This document shows, piece after piece, positions 46,293-54,584 of a stretch of 64,000 nt of DNA. Position numbers and translations under genes: made by a program. Each line of letters begins with the position of its first letter. The first letter of the stretch is position 1. Source of the stretch: Fontibacillus phaseoli (GTDB lineage: Bacteria; Bacillota; Bacilli; Paenibacillales; Paenibacillaceae). Location of the stretch: positions 310,001 to 374,000 of the forward strand of contig NZ_QPJW01000001.1 of assembly GCF_003337355.1 (NCBI RefSeq), given 5' to 3'. The notes beneath the pieces were generated by a model. That model had not been told where the DNA came from. It saw only the letters and a list, made by a program, of their open reading frames with translations, and ran no database searches.

Positions 46293-46622
46293 ATGTTGAA
46301 TGATTTTCGAGAATTGCTGGGGCAGGAAGACTTAGTTGTCTTAGATGTTTGCCTGCATAACAATCTGCACCAGCCGGAGCCCAAACGGTTCTGCTACCAT
46401 ACGACGATCGCGGACTTTGACATGGACTGTACGGTAACCCTCGAACTGGCGGCCTTACGCCACCGGCGCCTAAGTCCGTATCCGGATGCCTATGCCTCTT
46501 CGCAGCATCATTGGATCGCCGCTTTGTCAGGCCAGGTTCCGCTGCTGTCGACCGCGCGGATCGCTTTAAATACGATGATGAACAGTGAAGGGCAAATGTT
46601 ACGGATGGTGCTGGTCGATTAA
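46293..46622 (+). CDS. Hypothetical protein
   Basis: 109 residues from ATG 46293 (MLNDFRELLGQEDLVVLDVC...). The frame is open much further upstream (46053), but the terminator at 46190-46228 lies in that part, so the downstream ATG is chosen even though no good ribosome site precedes it. Beta-rich appearance (DFDMDCTVTLELAAL) with a polar SQHHWIAAL segment. No family recognised; ends before a terminator at 46674. Confidence 0.5.
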   Translation: MLNDFRELLGQEDLVVLDVCLHNNLHQPEPKRFCYHTTIADFDMDCTVTLELAALRHRRLSPYPDAYASSQHHWIAALSGQVPLLSTARIALNTMMNSEGQMLRMVLVD

Positions 46623-46673
46623 GGGACTGTGCTACCGAAAATTAAGCGTTAACTAAAGAATTTTATTCGGAAG

Positions 46674-46713
46674 CGATTGGGCATGGATGGCATCCAGGCT
46701 CAATCGTTTTTTG
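46674..46713 (+). terminator. Terminator upstream of prmA
   Basis: CGATTGGGC / GCTCAATCG stem with inner TGGAT/ATCCA, followed by TTTTTT. Confidence 0.88.
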
Positions 46714-46762
46714 CATTTTAGTATTAAAAGAATGGCATAAGCCCTGCGTGAATGAGTTGCTT

Positions 46763-46791
46763 TTGTCACTCTTTTCATTCTATAGTACAAT
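46763..46791 (+). promoter_or_regulatory. SigA promoter of the prmA cluster
   Basis: TTGTCA (46763-46768), 17 bp, TACAAT (46786-46791), 37 bp before the prmA start codon. It gives prmA its own promoter, in line with its separation from dnaJ. Confidence 0.7.
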
Positions 46792-46827
46792 AGATTTCAT
46801 GTACTCATTCGAGGAGGAAAACTTACG

Positions 46828-47796
46828 ATGATATGGAAAGAGTTGACTATACATACAACTGAGGAAGCGGTGGAAATGATCTCCAATTTCCTGCATGAAG
46901 CGGGAGCGGGGGGCGTAACCATTGATGAGCATGTGGATAATGACAAGCCACGCGACACTTCTCTGGGACAGTGGTTCGAAATTCCGCCGAACGATATTCC
47001 CGAGGGCGAAGCGAAGATCAGCGGATATTTCCCCGAGGGTATCGATATGGAGGAAGTGATCCGGCAGGTCACGGAGCGAACCGAAGAGCTTCGGGAGTAT
47101 GACATTGATCCCGGAAATCCGGTCATTACGGTAAGAGACGTTAGCGAGGATGATTGGGCGAATAACTGGAAGCAGTACTTCAAGCCCTTGCGCGTGTCAC
47201 CGCGTCTAACGATTAAGCCGACTTGGGAAGAATATGCCCCTGCATCCCCGGAGGAGCGCATTATTGAACTGGATCCCGGCATGGCTTTCGGAACAGGGAC
47301 GCACCCGACGACTTCATTGTGCCTTCGGACTCTCGAAGGAATTATTCAAGAAGGAGACGAAGTAATCGACGTCGGTACCGGTTCCGGCATTTTGGCGATC
47401 GGCGCTTGCCGCCTGGGTGCCTCCCGCGTGTTGGCGCTTGATCTGGATCCGGTTGCGGTGTCCAGCGCGACGGAGAACACCAGGTTGAACCGGTTGGAAG
47501 AGCAGATCCAAGTGGTGGAAAGCGATCTGCTATCGGTGCTGAAAAAAGGAGCCGATGACACTGTAAATGTACAGCTTCCGGTTCGGGTCGTCGTAGCTAA
47601 CATATTGGCCGAGATCATTTTGCTGTTTATTGAAGATGTTTACGAGGCATTGCAGCCGGGAGGGTATTATATCGCGTCCGGAATTTATATGAATAAGGAA
47701 CAGGCCGTAGAAGAAGTATTAACTGCCGCGGGATTTGAAATTGCACAGACGGCCCGGGAAGAAGACTGGGTCGCTTTCGTAGCGAGAAAGAGGTAA
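46828..47796 (+). CDS. prmA: Ribosomal protein L11 methyltransferase
   Basis: 322 residues. N-terminal substrate domain, then the SAM-binding core: LDPGMAFGTGTHPTTSLCLRTLE, VIDVGTGSGILAIGACRLGA, VVANILAEIILLF. It methylates ribosomal protein L11. ATG 46828 with GAGGAGG. In Bacillus it directly follows dnaJ; here an inserted resistance/stress segment lies between. Confidence 0.96.
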   Translation: MIWKELTIHTTEEAVEMISNFLHEAGAGGVTIDEHVDNDKPRDTSLGQWFEIPPNDIPEGEAKISGYFPEGIDMEEVIRQVTERTEELREYDIDPGNPVITVRDVSEDDWANNWKQYFKPLRVSPRLTIKPTWEEYAPASPEERIIELDPGMAFGTGTHPTTSLCLRTLEGIIQEGDEVIDVGTGSGILAIGACRLGASRVLALDLDPVAVSSATENTRLNRLEEQIQVVESDLLSVLKKGADDTVNVQLPVRVVVANILAEIILLFIEDVYEALQPGGYYIASGIYMNKEQAVEEVLTAAGFEIAQTAREEDWVAFVARKR

Positions 47797-47800
47797 TTCG

Positions 47801-48487
47801 ATGGATTTTCTTGACCAAATACTGCGCGTTCCGTTAAGCCAGTTGCCGTTTTATTTAATTACGCTGGTCATCGCGTTTACGGTTCACGAGTTTTCCCATG
47901 CTTATTTCGCGAACAAATTCGGAGACCCGACCGCCAAGCTGCTCGGACGAGTCACACTTAATCCTACGGTTCATTTCGATCTGCTGGGGATTATTCTGCT
48001 GTTGATCGCCGGGTTTGGCTGGGCGCGGCCGGTCCCGGTCAACCGGGATAATTTCAGCAAACCCCGCCTGATGGGCGTGATCGTATCCGTGGCCGGTCCT
48101 TTAAGCAATCTGCTGTTGGCTATCGCCGGGGCGGCCATTTTTGCGGCGTTGCTGCAATTTGGCGTCGTTTCGCCTTATATGGGAGAAGATAAGCTTTCCC
48201 AAGCCATTCATATCTTCTTCAGCCTGTTTATCGTCATGAACTTTTTCTTATGCTTATTCAACTTGATCCCGCTTCCTCCACTTGACGGATACCGGATTCT
48301 TGAGGATGTCGTTCCGCGTCGGGTGCTTGGAAAGCTTCAGCAATTTGAGCAATGGTCGATTCTGATCTTTCTCGTGATCCTGATCGTTCCGGGCTTGCAG
48401 GCTTACACAATCGGGCCATTGTATGGAGCTGCACATTCTTTGTCGCAGCATTTCCTGGTCTTCTTCCGCGTGTTGTTCGGAGCTTGA
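47801..48487 (+). CDS. Site-2 protease family protein (peptidase M50)
   Basis: 228-residue membrane zinc protease. Active site HEFSH in AFTVHEFSHAYFANKFGDPTAK; second metal motif in FNLIPLPPLDGYRIL (NxxPxPxLDG). Five or so hydrophobic segments, no PDZ domain: the small YwhC-like class. It begins 4 bp after prmA stops. Substrate unknown. Confidence 0.93.
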   Translation: MDFLDQILRVPLSQLPFYLITLVIAFTVHEFSHAYFANKFGDPTAKLLGRVTLNPTVHFDLLGIILLLIAGFGWARPVPVNRDNFSKPRLMGVIVSVAGPLSNLLLAIAGAAIFAALLQFGVVSPYMGEDKLSQAIHIFFSLFIVMNFFLCLFNLIPLPPLDGYRILEDVVPRRVLGKLQQFEQWSILIFLVILIVPGLQAYTIGPLYGAAHSLSQHFLVFFRVLFGA

Positions 48488-48609
48488 CGAAATGAAAATT
48501 ATAGATTTTCCGGACTTTACCGGGATAGTGTCAATGAACAGGTACTGGAAAGCTCAAAATAAAAGTTGTATGATGTACTTTGGTGATTTTAGGGCAAGGA
48601 ATGATGAGA

Positions 48610-49374
48610 ATGCAGCGCTATTTTATTGATCAGGAGCAGTTCGGGGAAGAGACCGTTGTCATTACCGGTGAGGACGCCCGCCATATCGGCAAAGTCATGC
48701 GTTCCAAACCGGGGGATAAGCTGATCGTCAGCGACGGGGAATCCCGCGAAGTGCTTGCAGAGATCGTAAGCATAGATCCGCAGGAAGTGACTGCGGAAAT
48801 CATAGAGACTCTGGAGCCGTCGGGCGAGTCGTGGCTTCAGGTCACGGTGGCGCAGAGCCTGCCTAAGGGCGACAAGATGGAGACCGTGATCCAGAAATGC
48901 ACGGAGATCGGAGCGGCTTCGTTTTTGCCTTTCTTATCGGAACGAACGGTGGTTCAGTACGATGGCAAAAAAGAAGAGAAACGCACGGCCCGCTGGCGCA
49001 AGATCGCCAAAGAAGCCGCGGAGCAGGCGCACCGCAGCCGGATTCCCGTTGTTGAAGCCCCCGTCTCCTGGCGGGAGATGCTTGAAAGTTTATCCGCTTT
49101 CGATCTGGTATGCTTATGTTACGAAAAAGAACACGGCCAGCAGCTTCGCGACGTGCTTAAGCCTTTCGTGAGCCGGCTCGCGGCGGGTCAGTCCTGCAGC
49201 GTAGCTGTGATCGTCGGTCCCGAAGGCGGTTTTTCCGAGCGCGAAGTATCGGAAGCCGAGATGGCCGGAGCTCTATCGGTCGGCTTGGGACGGCGCGTAC
49301 TGCGGACGGAGACGGCCGCCATGGCCGCCCTGACTTGCATCATGTATGAATCTGGAGAAATGGGGGGAATGTGA
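48610..49374 (+). CDS. rsmE: 16S rRNA (uracil-1498-N3)-methyltransferase
   Basis: 254 residues, SPOUT-type knotted methyltransferase with N-terminal PUA-like domain (MQRYFIDQEQFGEETVVITGEDARHI). SAM-binding knot: VAVIVGPEGGFSEREV and LSVGLGRRVLRTETAAMAAL. ATG 48610 is chosen (AAGGA 9 bp upstream, matching the usual MQRYF start); ATGs at 48601/48604 are possible. Its end overlaps or abuts mtaB. Confidence 0.96.
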   Translation: MQRYFIDQEQFGEETVVITGEDARHIGKVMRSKPGDKLIVSDGESREVLAEIVSIDPQEVTAEIIETLEPSGESWLQVTVAQSLPKGDKMETVIQKCTEIGAASFLPFLSERTVVQYDGKKEEKRTARWRKIAKEAAEQAHRSRIPVVEAPVSWREMLESLSAFDLVCLCYEKEHGQQLRDVLKPFVSRLAAGQSCSVAVIVGPEGGFSEREVSEAEMAGALSVGLGRRVLRTETAAMAALTCIMYESGEMGGM

Positions 49375-49376
49375 GG

Positions 49377-50717
49377 ATGCCATCCGTTGCATTTTACACG
49401 CTCGGCTGCAAAGTGAACTTTTATGATACGGAAGCGATCTGGCAGTTGTTTAAAAATGAAGGATATGAACAGGTCGATTTCGAACAGACGGCTGATGTGT
49501 ATCTGATTAATACCTGCACCGTAACCAATACGGGCGATAAAAAGAGCCGGCAAATTATCCGGCGAGCCATTCGGCGCAATCCGGACGCCATCGTAGCGGT
49601 GACGGGCTGTTATGCCCAAACTTCTCCGGCGGAAATTTTGGACATTCCCGGCGTCGATCTGGTGATCGGGACGCAGGACCGCGAGAAGATCATTCCTTAT
49701 GTTAAGGAAATTCAGGCACAGCGCCAACCGATCAATGCGGTGCGGAATATTATGAAAACCCGCCAATTTGAAGAACTTGACGTTCCTGATTTTGCGGACC
49801 ATACGCGTGCTTTCCTCAAAATCCAGGAGGGCTGCAACAACTTCTGCACCTTCTGCATCATTCCTTGGTCCCGCGGACTTTCCCGCAGCCGGGAACCGCA
49901 GAGCGTCGTGGCCCAGGCGCGCCAATTGGTGGCGGCAGGTTATAACGAAATCGTGCTGACCGGGATCCACACCGGCGGCTATGGGGACGACCTGGAGAAC
50001 TATCGCTTGTCCGACCTGCTTTGGGAGCTGGATAAGGTGGAAGGGCTGGGCCGCATCCGGATTAGTTCGATTGAGGCGAGCCAAATTGATGACCGCATGC
50101 TTGAAGTGCTGAAAGGCTCTTCGAAGATGTGCCGTCATTTTCATATTCCGCTCCAAGCCGGTAGCAATGAAGTGCTTAAGCGCATGAGACGGAAATACAC
50201 GATCGAAGAATTTGAAGGAAAAATCAAGATGATCCGTGAATTTATGCCGGACGTGGCGATTACGACCGACTTGATCGTCGGATTCCCCGGAGAAACCGAT
50301 GAGCTATACCGCGAGGGATTTGAAGCGATTAAACGGATCGGCTTTTCGGAGATGCACGTTTTCCCTTACTCCAAACGGACCGGTACTCCGGCCGCACGCA
50401 TGGAGGATCAGATCGACGAGGAAATCAAACATGCCAGAGTGCAGGAACTGATCGACTTGTCCGAGCAAATGCAGCTCGCTTATGCCGAGAAGTTTGTCGG
50501 CCAGGTGCTGGACGTAATTCCTGAACGCGATGAAAAAGGCGTATGGGGCAATGGCTTCGTCACTGGATTTAGCGATAACTACCTGCAGATCAAGTTCGAC
50601 GGTTCTCACGATATGGCGGGCAAAATATGCCGCGTCAAAATGACGAAGGCCGATGCCAACACAAGCGAAGGACAATTGGTCCGCGTAATGGATGGCACGG
50701 CACAGGCTTTGGCGTAA
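49377..50717 (+). CDS. mtaB: MtaB, tRNA t6A37 methylthiotransferase
   Basis: 446-residue radical SAM enzyme. N-terminal UPF0004 domain with three Cys (TLGCKVN, NTCTVTN, TGCYAQ) for the auxiliary cluster; SAM cluster CNNFCTFC in IQEGCNNFCTFCIIPWSRG; C-terminal TRAM domain. It makes ms2t6A next to the anticodon. ATG 49377 sits 9 bp behind GGGGGG; a GTG at 49371 overlaps the rsmE stop but is too close to the site. Confidence 0.96.
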   Translation: MPSVAFYTLGCKVNFYDTEAIWQLFKNEGYEQVDFEQTADVYLINTCTVTNTGDKKSRQIIRRAIRRNPDAIVAVTGCYAQTSPAEILDIPGVDLVIGTQDREKIIPYVKEIQAQRQPINAVRNIMKTRQFEELDVPDFADHTRAFLKIQEGCNNFCTFCIIPWSRGLSRSREPQSVVAQARQLVAAGYNEIVLTGIHTGGYGDDLENYRLSDLLWELDKVEGLGRIRISSIEASQIDDRMLEVLKGSSKMCRHFHIPLQAGSNEVLKRMRRKYTIEEFEGKIKMIREFMPDVAITTDLIVGFPGETDELYREGFEAIKRIGFSEMHVFPYSKRTGTPAARMEDQIDEEIKHARVQELIDLSEQMQLAYAEKFVGQVLDVIPERDEKGVWGNGFVTGFSDNYLQIKFDGSHDMAGKICRVKMTKADANTSEGQLVRVMDGTAQALA

Positions 50718-50847
50718 TTTCTGGAAGGGCCTGTTTTGGGGCTAACCTAATGAACTATAAACGTTTGGACTGAACAGGGATTTCACTCCGCCGGGGCTGA
50801 AGTCCTTGTTTTGAATCGGGGTAATACGGTGTAAGGAGACGAGAATC

Positions 50848-51279
50848 ATGCCGGACAAGGAAATATCCGCAGGAGGCGTTGTTTACCGGAATGAGGGCGG
50901 GCAGTTGCAGATACAGCTCATTACGGACCGGTACGGCAGGCTTTCTTTTGCCAAGGGAAAAAGCGAGCCGGGGGAGACGGTGGAGGAAACGGCGCTTCGG
51001 GAAATACGGGAAGAGACCGGGATTACCGGCAAGATTGATGCGCTGATCGATATCATAGCCTATACGTATAATCATCCTGTCCACGGACCTGTTGATAAAG
51101 AGGTCCATTACTATCTGGTGGAAAGCCGGGGCGGCCAACTCCGGCCCCAGCTTGAGGAGATCCGCGGCGTAGCCTGGTATGAGCCAATGGATGCCTGGGA
51201 AAAACAGCTCAAATCGGGGTATGACAATAATGATTTTATTTTGGAAAAAGGGCTTTTGATGCTGGGATTGGAGCTTTAG
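50848..51279 (+). CDS. Nudix hydrolase
   Basis: 143 residues; complete Nudix box GKSEPGETVEETALREIREETGI (Gx5Ex7REVxEExGI type) at about 43-65. Opening EISAGGVVYR is typical of the AP4A/diphosphoinositol-like class that cleaves nucleoside diphosphate derivatives; the exact substrate is unknown. ATG 50848 with AAGGAG. Convergent with, and overlapping by 4 bp, the Na/Pi symporter gene. Confidence 0.93.
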   Translation: MPDKEISAGGVVYRNEGGQLQIQLITDRYGRLSFAKGKSEPGETVEETALREIREETGITGKIDALIDIIAYTYNHPVHGPVDKEVHYYLVESRGGQLRPQLEEIRGVAWYEPMDAWEKQLKSGYDNNDFILEKGLLMLGLEL

Positions 51280-52298
51280 CTCTTTCGGCTGCGCATGTAA
51301 GCGGCTGGTCCGGTGGTGGTTACCGGAGGCCGTTCCAATCGAGACCAAACCGGAAGATAGCATAATGGCAGAGCCAGAAGTGAACAAACGATGTTAAAAA
51401 TGCTTTGCGCATGGGCGATTTGCGAGGAGAGGTCGGAGGACAGCCAGGCGGATACGGTTCCGAGCTGGGATGTCAGCGGGAGAAACAGCGCCGCCCCAAT
51501 TACATTCAGCGCAACATGAGACCAGGCGACAAAGACTCCGGCCCGGGTTCCGCCGATGGAAGCGATCAGCGCGGTGACGCATGTGCCGACATTGGAGCCG
51601 ATGACCACGGCGATGCCAAGGTGGACGGGCAAGGCTCCTGTAGCGACCAGCCCCATAGTCATCGCGATAGTAGCTGCGCTGCTGTGAACGAGCGCGGTCA
51701 ATATCGCTCCCGCGACGGCTCCCCAGAGCAGACTGTCCCCGGCGTGATCCAGCAGCCAGTCGATGATGCCGTAAGCTTTGAGACCGGGGCCGATCGATTG
51801 CATCCAGCGGATGGCGATTATGATCAAGCTGAACCCCGCCGTGGCGAAGGAACCGAATTGCACCGGGGTAAGCAAGGAGAACCATTTGGAGTTTCTCCTT
51901 CCGGGAATCATCTCCTGAGCCGTTACGGCAGCCGCCCAAAAGAGCAGGGATATAATGAGCAGAGGAACGCCTATACTTGAAATATCCAGAGCGATTAATT
52001 CCGTCGTCAAACAGGTCCCAATGTTGCCGCCCAGAATGACGCCCAGCGTCCGGGCGTAGGATAGCAGCCCGGCGTTGACCAGCCCGATCGTCATCACCGT
52101 GACGGCGGTGCTGCTCTGGAGCGCCGCGGAAATGACCGTGCTGGACACCAGACCGGTCCAAGGCGTCCGCGTCGTGGCATGCAGCACCCGGATCAGTTTG
52201 GGGCCGGCCCAGGCATGAAGCGAGGCCTCCATCAGCTTCATGCCGAACAGAAAGAGGGCCAGTCCGAACGTTACAGGAACCAGGATATCGTGAATCAT
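51276..52298 (-). CDS. Na/Pi cotransporter family protein
   Basis: 340 residues, strongly hydrophobic, with the two inverted PF02690-type repeats: ALQSSTAVTVMTIGLVNAG...GGNIGTCLTT and VHSSAATIAMTMGLVATG...GSNVGTCVTA. It is the NptA/YjbB-like sodium-phosphate symporter class without a PhoU domain. ATG 52298 has AAAGGAGG 9 bp upstream; the much longer open frame to 52655 upstream is not supported. Confidence 0.93.
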   Translation of the reverse strand: MIHDILVPVTFGLALFLFGMKLMEASLHAWAGPKLIRVLHATTRTPWTGLVSSTVISAALQSSTAVTVMTIGLVNAGLLSYARTLGVILGGNIGTCLTTELIALDISSIGVPLLIISLLFWAAAVTAQEMIPGRRNSKWFSLLTPVQFGSFATAGFSLIIIAIRWMQSIGPGLKAYGIIDWLLDHAGDSLLWGAVAGAILTALVHSSAATIAMTMGLVATGALPVHLGIAVVIGSNVGTCVTALIASIGGTRAGVFVAWSHVALNVIGAALFLPLTSQLGTVSAWLSSDLSSQIAHAQSIFNIVCSLLALPLCYLPVWSRLERPPVTTTGPAAYMRSRKS

Positions 52299-52623
52299 CG
52301 GGCAATGACCTCCTTTTTTTTGCAAAGTGTACAAGTTACATATATGCTTCCTGTCCGGAGTCCATGTCAGCAGCGGACGGGGAATACAGCCCGGGAAGTG
52401 AGGCGGGGTATGGCCCATGCCCGGAAAAAGGCTGCTGCACTGAACAGGATGGAAGCGAGAATTATGCTTACGTCCACTAAGCTGGATTACACTTACGGAG
52501 AAGTTTAGTACGAAGCTTGGACATAGGGTAACGTTCACAACACAAGACTTGAGTTTACGAAGCAGTTTTGTATGAAGTAATACGGAGTAGCAATGCTCAC
52601 AAACTTTTAGGAGTTGAACAATC
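52299..52623. other. Divergent intergenic region with an imperfect direct repeat
   Basis: Between the symporter and the methyltransferase. Two ~38-bp imperfect copies (52501-52540 and 52564-52601) share AGTTT-GTA-GAAG and CTCACAA-type ends. They are followed by TAGGAG as the ribosome site. No gene is seen. Confidence 0.45.
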
Positions 52624-54000
52624 GTGGGATCCGTTATATTATCGCGCAGCCGCAAGAAGCGGCTGGAACAAGGTCATCCTTGGGTTTATAAAAGTGAAAT
52701 TGAAAGTGTAGAGGGGGAGCCGGCACCGGGAAGTCTGGTTCAGATCTTCGATCACCGGCGCCGCTTTCTCGCTACGGGCTACTATAATCCGGCTTCGCAA
52801 ATTACCGTTCGGGTCGTTTCTTTCGTGGAATTGGAAGAGATGGATGCCGCCTTTTTCGAGGAACGTTTCCGGGAATGCTTGAAGCTTCGCGAGCGCTTTG
52901 TCCGGGAGGACGCCTATCGTTTCGTTTACGGTGAGGCCGATTTCTTGCCGGGGTTGATCGTGGACCGTTTTGGCGAGGTGCTGGTGATCCAGTTGCTGAC
53001 GCTCGGGATGGATCTTTGCAGGGAAGCCGTCGTCAAGGCGTTGGTTACCGTGCTGCAGCCGACAGGCATTTATGAACGCAGCGATGTTTCGATCCGCGAG
53101 ATGGAAGGGCTCGAGCAGGTTAAGGGTCCGCTGTACGGCAACCCGCTGCGGCATGTGACCGTAACGGAGAACGGGCTGAAAATATTGGTCGATATCGAGC
53201 AAGGACAGAAGACAGGGTATTTTTTCGACCAGCGGGAAAACCGGGCTTCGATCAAGCCGCTTATGACCGGATGGGGAGACAGAAGCGGCATCGAGCTGCA
53301 GGAAATTGAGGTTGAGGGGGAAGGAACCAGACAGGTTCCCGTCAACCGGAAAGGCAAGGAAGTTACTTTTCCGTATTGGGACGGGGCGACTGTGTTGGAG
53401 TGTTTTTCCCATACGGGCAGCTTTACGCTTCATGCGTGCCAATACGGAGCCAAAAAAGTCACCTGCCTGGACATTTCCGAGCATGCAATAGAGAGTGCCA
53501 AAAGCAATGTGGAGTTGAACGGTTTTGAGGATCGCGTTGAGTTTGTAGTCGCCGATGCTTTCGATTATCTCCGCAGCCAGGTCAAGGGGCTGTCCGAGCG
53601 CAGTAACCGGGCGGCCGCGGGCAACGAGGGCAAAACCGACACCTCGGTGCCGATGACGGCCGGAGGCGGACGGACCTGGGACGTCGTCATTCTGGACCCG
53701 CCGGCTTTCGCCAAAACCCGGAGCGCCGTTAAGGGCGCATGCCGGGGGTACAAGGACATCAATCTGCACGGGATGAAGCTGGTCAATGAAGGCGGGTATC
53801 TGGTAACCGCCAGTTGTTCGTACCATATGCGCCCCGACCTTTTCCTGGAGACGATCCAGGAAGCCGCGGCCGATGCCGGGAAAATCCTCCGCCTCGTCGA
53901 ATGGCGCGCCGCCGGGAAGGATCATCCCCAAATCTTGGGCGTAGACGAAGGCCATTATTTGAAATTTGCGATTTTTGAAGTCCGCAGCAAAAACTTCTAA
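52624..54000 (+). CDS. Class I SAM-dependent rRNA (cytosine) methyltransferase, RlmI-like
   Basis: 458 residues. N-terminal PUA domain (VILSRSRKKRLEQGHPWVYKSEIESVEG), the EEHDL-like middle (FLPGLIVDRFGEVLVIQLLTLGMD), and the SAM core: VLECFSHTGSFTLHACQYGAKKVTCLDIS, VVILDPPAFAKT, TASCSYHM. RlmI methylates C1962 of 23S rRNA. It is ~60 residues longer than Bacillus YwbD through two polar inserts, at about 222-254 and 322-350. GTG 52624 with TAGGAG. Confidence 0.9.
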   Translation: MGSVILSRSRKKRLEQGHPWVYKSEIESVEGEPAPGSLVQIFDHRRRFLATGYYNPASQITVRVVSFVELEEMDAAFFEERFRECLKLRERFVREDAYRFVYGEADFLPGLIVDRFGEVLVIQLLTLGMDLCREAVVKALVTVLQPTGIYERSDVSIREMEGLEQVKGPLYGNPLRHVTVTENGLKILVDIEQGQKTGYFFDQRENRASIKPLMTGWGDRSGIELQEIEVEGEGTRQVPVNRKGKEVTFPYWDGATVLECFSHTGSFTLHACQYGAKKVTCLDISEHAIESAKSNVELNGFEDRVEFVVADAFDYLRSQVKGLSERSNRAAAGNEGKTDTSVPMTAGGGRTWDVVILDPPAFAKTRSAVKGACRGYKDINLHGMKLVNEGGYLVTASCSYHMRPDLFLETIQEAAADAGKILRLVEWRAAGKDHPQILGVDEGHYLKFAIFEVRSKNF

Positions 54001-54044
54001 ATAGCATGACCTTTGGTTAAATAACCAAGTGGCACTATTCTGAG

Positions 54045-54232
54045 TAGATGGATTTTCTACAGTTAATTTTCATAAATCGGCTTACTTGGAGAAAATAACT
54101 GGGAAACCTCCATCTAATTCACCCGGTTTGAGCGGATCTGCGCATGAAGCGCTAAATTAACTGTAGGTTTTCCAGTTAATTGTGGTGGACCTGGCAAATG
54201 GATAGAATTAACTGTAGGTTTTCCCGTTAATT
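54045..54232. repeat. Four-palindrome dyad element, copy 3
   Basis: Units are centred near 54057, 54107, 54167 and 54218 (steps 50, 60, 51). Units 1-2 (GATGGATTTTCTACAGTT, AACTGGGAAACCTCCATCT) point one way and units 3-4 (AACTGTAGGTTTTCCAGTT, AACTGTAGGTTTTCCCGTT) the other. The best-preserved copy of the element also seen at 23931 and 29568. Confidence 0.88.
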
Positions 54233-54415
54233 ATGATGAGGCCTGATGGATGAGCAAGTACTACGATTCTAGATTGATTTCTGCTGCTGTTGGTGTGCTT
54301 TTTGCCGGCCTCCCAGGGCAGATCCCTAGCAGATTTCTAGGTTTCAGGTGGGCTTCAAGCGGGTTTCAAGCCGAAAGTATGTATCTAGCAAACCTTATGA
54401 TTACTATGAAATTGA
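54233..54415. other. Intergenic stretch before the addB terminator
   Basis: No convincing gene. A short plus-strand frame from 54250 has no ribosome site and an unlikely composition. Confidence 0.4.
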
Positions 54416-54453
54416 CAATCCTTTCCGGATGTTTTGGAAGGGATTGTTTTTGT
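54416..54453 (+). terminator. Terminator upstream of addB
   Basis: CAATCCTTTCC / GGAAGGGATTG stem followed by TTTTTGTTGTT. Confidence 0.85.
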
Positions 54454-54584
54454 TGTTAGGCTGGGAACGTACATTCCTGTTTCGACTCGATATGGTATAC
54501 TGGGTAATAACTTGAAGTTGAACTGGAGAAAAAATGTCGCAATTTGGCGAGGGATGAATGCCTTCGCGGTTAGGAGGTACCTTC

